A DNA stretch of 64,000 nucleotides, taken from contig OY987232.1 in NCBI GenBank assembly GCA_963920705.1, positions 2,232,001 through 2,296,000 on the forward strand, written 5' to 3'. The notes beneath the pieces were generated by a model. That model had not been told where the DNA came from and ran no database searches. It worked only from the letters and a program-made list of their open reading frames with translations. Made by a program: the position numbers and the translations under genes. This document shows, piece by piece, positions 63,976 through 64,000 of this stretch (position 1 is the stretch's first letter; every line of letters begins with the position of its first letter). The DNA comes from Odiellus spinosus. Lineage: Eukaryota; Arthropoda; Arachnida; Opiliones; Phalangiidae.

Positions 63976-64000
63976 AATTTGTGAATCTATACTTGGGAAA

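Larger units (their letters stand above)
1..64000 (+). repeat. 23-bp satellite array filling the entire window
   Basis: Every stretch I read is made of 23-bp units with head TATACTTGGGAAA and a variable 10-base tail. The two main tails are TTTGTGAATC (A) and TTGGTGGATC (B). Minor tails include TTGTTGGATC, TTGCTGGATC, TTGCGGCATC, TTGGTTGATC and TATGTGAATC. All units point the same way, and no foreign sequence interrupts them. About 2,782 units are present by hand count, and about 47 deviate from 23 bp. The first and last bases are both inside the repeat, so the true array is longer than 64 kb. Simple tandem organisation with higher-order units is typical of eukaryotic satellite DNA. I do not recognise this monomer from a named family, and the array's chromosomal location is unknown. 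Confidence 0.98.
53271..64000 (+). repeat. B-rich right-hand block marked by S words
   Basis: B, GTTGG and GCTGG tails predominate. The block is defined by 14 copies of a three-unit word (AAACTGGTGGATA, then AAATCGGTGG, then a TATAGTTGGG head). It contains four 21-bp units and ten or more 22-bp units, and most of the CpG dinucleotides in the window. Spacing between S words varies between 391 and 1,491 bp, always a whole number of monomers after correcting for the short units. The GGTGGAACTTTAC and CTATTTTTGG words are frequent. The longest incidental open frames (189 codons) fall here. No gene is supported. Confidence 0.9.

Noticed and set aside
1..64000. CRISPR array, suggested by 23-bp direct repeats
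   Set aside because: The repeats abut with no spacers and number in the thousands. No leader or cas gene is present.
1..64000. Telomeric repeat, suggested by the TTGGG motif
   Set aside because: TTGGG occurs only once per 23-bp unit and the rest of the unit does not resemble short telomere repeats such as TTAGGG or TTTAGGG. No shorter period is present.
1..64000. CENP-B-box-like motif marking a centromere
   Set aside because: The mammalian box requires TTCG and a CGGG-type core. Consensus units contain no CpG and I saw no match in the variants. A centromeric role is possible but not shown.
1..64000. TATA boxes at every TATAC or CTATAC
   Set aside because: The motif is part of the monomer and occurs thousands of times. 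Nothing distinguishes any one as a promoter.
1..64000. G-quadruplex potential of the G-rich strand
   Set aside because: GGG runs are 20 bases apart. B units allow only two-layer arrangements with a long loop, so a stable structure is unlikely.
1..64000. Replication iterons or a plasmid-type origin, because 20-23 bp direct repeats resemble iterons
   Set aside because: Iteron arrays hold a handful of copies next to a rep gene. Here there are thousands of copies and no gene.
1..64000. Inverted repeats or hairpin arms between blocks
   Set aside because: I found no unit in reverse orientation. Short AAATTT palindromes are internal to the A monomer.

Overview
The whole 64-kb window is one uninterrupted satellite (tandem-repeat) array. 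The unit is 23 bp: a conserved 13-base head, TATACTTGGGAAA, followed by a 10-base tail. The tail has two main forms, TTTGTGAATC (type A) and TTGGTGGATC (type B). Every unit I read lies head-to-tail in the same orientation, and the array runs off both ends of the window. By hand count there are about 2,782 units. Only about 47 of them are not exactly 23 bp: 39 of 22 bp, four of 21 bp and four of 24 bp. This tally predicts a net loss of 43 bases, which matches the phase shift of the repeat between the two ends of the window. I found no protein-coding gene, RNA gene, transposon, CRISPR array or unique sequence.

The organism cannot be named from the sequence. An array this long, with multi-kilobase higher-order repeats, fits eukaryotic heterochromatin (centromeric, pericentromeric, subtelomeric or a sex or accessory chromosome) in a long-read assembly. 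I do not recognise the monomer. The array is AT-rich (about 30% GC in type A, 39% in type B), nearly CpG-free, and the plus strand is strongly G-rich over C.

Layout. 1-1.4 kb is mostly type A. 1.4-3.3 kb holds three 621-bp units. 3.3-4.9 kb is A-rich with a 644-bp period. 4.94-14.94 kb is a nearly perfect tandem duplication of 5.0 kb. 14.9-20.4 kb is B-rich and carries many 22-bp units. 20.4-24.0 kb is mixed, with a 529-bp unit and a 2.1-kb duplication. 24.0-27.6 kb is a 529-bp higher-order array with shortened and lengthened derivatives. 27.6-32.4 kb repeats a shared module at spacings of 989, 1,541 and 1,449 bp. 32.4-34.4 kb holds two 942-bp units. 34.4-53.3 kb is a nested structure with periods of 2,092, 2,232/2,255, 2,874 and 9,315 bp. 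53.3-64 kb is the most B-rich part and is marked by 14 copies of a diagnostic three-unit word.

Long open frames exist on the plus strand only because type B units lack the TGA found in type A, and 23 bp advances the frame by two bases per unit, so B runs are open in all three frames at once. They encode rotations of the same 23-residue peptide and are best treated as by-products of the repeat. The interest lies in the repeat grammar, the linked A/B dimorphism, the very recent nested duplications and the strict unit length.
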